A DNA stretch of 5,091 bases from Methanoregulaceae archaeon (lineage in GTDB: Archaea; Halobacteriota; Methanomicrobia; Methanomicrobiales; Methanospirillaceae). Position 1 is the first letter of the stretch. The number at the start of each line of letters is the position of its first letter. A program made the position numbers and the translations under genes. Positions 4,153-5,091 of this stretch are shown here, in pieces. The notes beneath the pieces were generated by a model that saw only the letters and a program-made list of their open reading frames with translations, did not search any database and had not been told where the DNA came from. The DNA is taken from contig JAJRBP010000127.1 in assembly GCA_028679405.1 (NCBI GenBank), positions 1-5,091 on the forward strand, given 5' to 3'.

Positions 4153-5091
4153 TCATTCCACCCCGGCGATCTCTGCCAGCCCGCGGCAACAGAGGAATAC
4201 CGCGAGCGCCTCCGGCACCGGGGCGATGCCCGCGGAGAGCTGGTACCTGTTCCCCATCAACGCAAGGCCGAGGTCCCGCGACGTTTCCACCTTCACATTC
4301 CTCTCCCCGAATACGACTGCATCGACAAGCGGGTCGAAATCTGCGAGGTCCCTGACCGGGATGCGCGTGACACGCATACCACTCCCGCCATGGAGCGATG
4401 TCGGCATACGGATGAGCCTCTTGATATCGGTCGTCACCGGCTCGTCTGCCAGTGCTGCCCTTGCCCGGATACGTGTTGTGAATTCAGGGTCCGCCCCTTC
4501 GTTCAGGACATTGATGACCTGCGAGATCCCCTTCTCCCTGAGGAGAAGCGAAACCTCTCCCGCATGCAGGGAGTCGATCAGGGTATCCGCCCTCTTGATG
4601 AATCTTTCAGCTGTTTCCCTGCCGATTCCGGGAAGTTCCGCGAGGTGACGCGCCCCGCCCATCTGACCCTCATCCCCTCCGGCACCCGAGGCGAGCCATA
4701 AGAGGTACTCGATGAGTGCGGATATATAACGCCTGTGCCATCCGCGGTGCGAATGTGATCCTGCGGAGAGGATTAGGGAAGGGTCGATCCCGGTGCCGCA
4801 GACATAGTCGATGAATTCACGGCGTTCCGGGCTCCCGAATCCCCGGACCGCGATATCCTTTATGTGGATATGGTACCCTCTCCCCCCCGAGAAGACGAGG
4901 TCGATCGTTTTTGGATCGAATCCGAGTTCCCCGGTGAGCATGTCCAGCAGCTTCTGTGCCTCCTCCTTTACGCGGGCGAGCATGAGGTCATAAGGGCCCC
5001 GCATGATGTGGTCCGCATCGAGGTCAAAGATCAGGTCAGCTCCGGACCAGCCCTTCTCCTCCATGGTCGGGGCCCCCGGGGTCGCGTAGTA
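4153..5091 (-). CDS. priS: DNA primase small (catalytic) subunit PriS, 5' end truncated
   Basis: The frame is open to the right edge, giving 312 C-terminal residues starting YYATPGAPTMEEKGWSGADL. About 70-80 N-terminal residues of a normal PriS lie outside the window. The methionine at 5064 is internal and not the start. Catalytic signatures of the archaeo-eukaryotic primase fold are FDLDADH (first two Asp, fragment residues 23 and 25), SGGRGYHIHI (68-77), and TTDIKRLIRMPTSLHGGSG with the third Asp (222) and the nucleotide-contacting RxxxSLH segment. With PriL, this subunit makes primers for replication. The stop is 1 nt before the gins start, so the two are probably translated together and may interact functionally at the fork. 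No unusual residues are seen in the catalytic motifs. Confidence 0.96.
   Translation of the reverse strand, partial: YYATPGAPTMEEKGWSGADLIFDLDADHIMRGPYDLMLARVKEEAQKLLDMLTGELGFDPKTIDLVFSGGRGYHIHIKDIAVRGFGSPERREFIDYVCGTGIDPSLILSAGSHSHRGWHRRYISALIEYLLWLASGAGGDEGQMGGARHLAELPGIGRETAERFIKRADTLIDSLHAGEVSLLLREKGISQVINVLNEGADPEFTTRIRARAALADEPVTTDIKRLIRMPTSLHGGSGMRVTRIPVRDLADFDPLVDAVVFGERNVKVETSRDLGLALMGNRYQLSAGIAPVPEALAVFLCCRGLAEIAGVE

Noticed and set aside
5062..5064. ATG at 5064 as the priS start
   Set aside because: The frame continues upstream with YYATPGAP, which belongs to the conserved PriS segment, so this Met is internal and the gene is truncated by the window edge.
1..5091. Search for tRNA or rRNA genes, CRISPR arrays, insertion sequences and attachment sites
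   Set aside because: No cloverleaf-like sequence, repeat-spacer pattern, transposase motif or terminal inverted repeats were seen; the window is almost entirely occupied by conserved core genes.

Overview
The window looks like chromosomal DNA from a GC-rich euryarchaeon, most likely a methanogen of the Methanomicrobiales type. The evidence is gene content: archaeal ribosomal proteins L44e and S27e, the initiation factor aIF2 alpha, Nop10, a small primase subunit, a GINS protein and the PHP-type endonuclease Q. Archaeal Shine-Dalgarno and TATA-like signals support this. The order-level placement is an inference from overall protein flavour, not a computed phylogeny.

Every supported gene lies on the minus strand, so the window reads from right to left. 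From the right edge: priS (primase small subunit, 5' end cut off), a Gins51-type GINS gene, then a 38-base gap with a TATA-like promoter embedded in the end of gins. Next come rpl44e, rps27e, aIF2 alpha, nop10, a PAC2-family proteasome assembly chaperone, and an endonuclease Q gene ending at 204. The junctions are very tight: 1 nt between priS and gins, 4 nt, 7 nt, an ATGA overlap, a 13-nt overlap, then 1 nt. This is typical of co-transcribed, translationally coupled genes.

Bases 1-203 are AT-richer. They hold a possible T-rich terminator after endonuclease Q, a weak TATA-like box, and the likely start of a further minus-strand gene (ATG at 66) that runs off the left edge. The Shine-Dalgarno sequence and start codon of that gene each sit in a small potential hairpin.

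Functionally, the cluster joins replication priming and replisome assembly (PriS, GINS), translation (L44e, S27e, aIF2 alpha), H/ACA-guided pseudouridylation and ribosome biogenesis (Nop10), proteasome assembly (PAC2) and repair of deaminated bases (EndoQ). The replication-translation part is a known conserved archaeal neighbourhood. I found no wholly new system. The points most worth a second look are the loss of one zinc-ligand cysteine in both Nop10 and EndoQ, the internal promoter, the PAC2 C-terminus, and the hairpin-covered start at the left edge.
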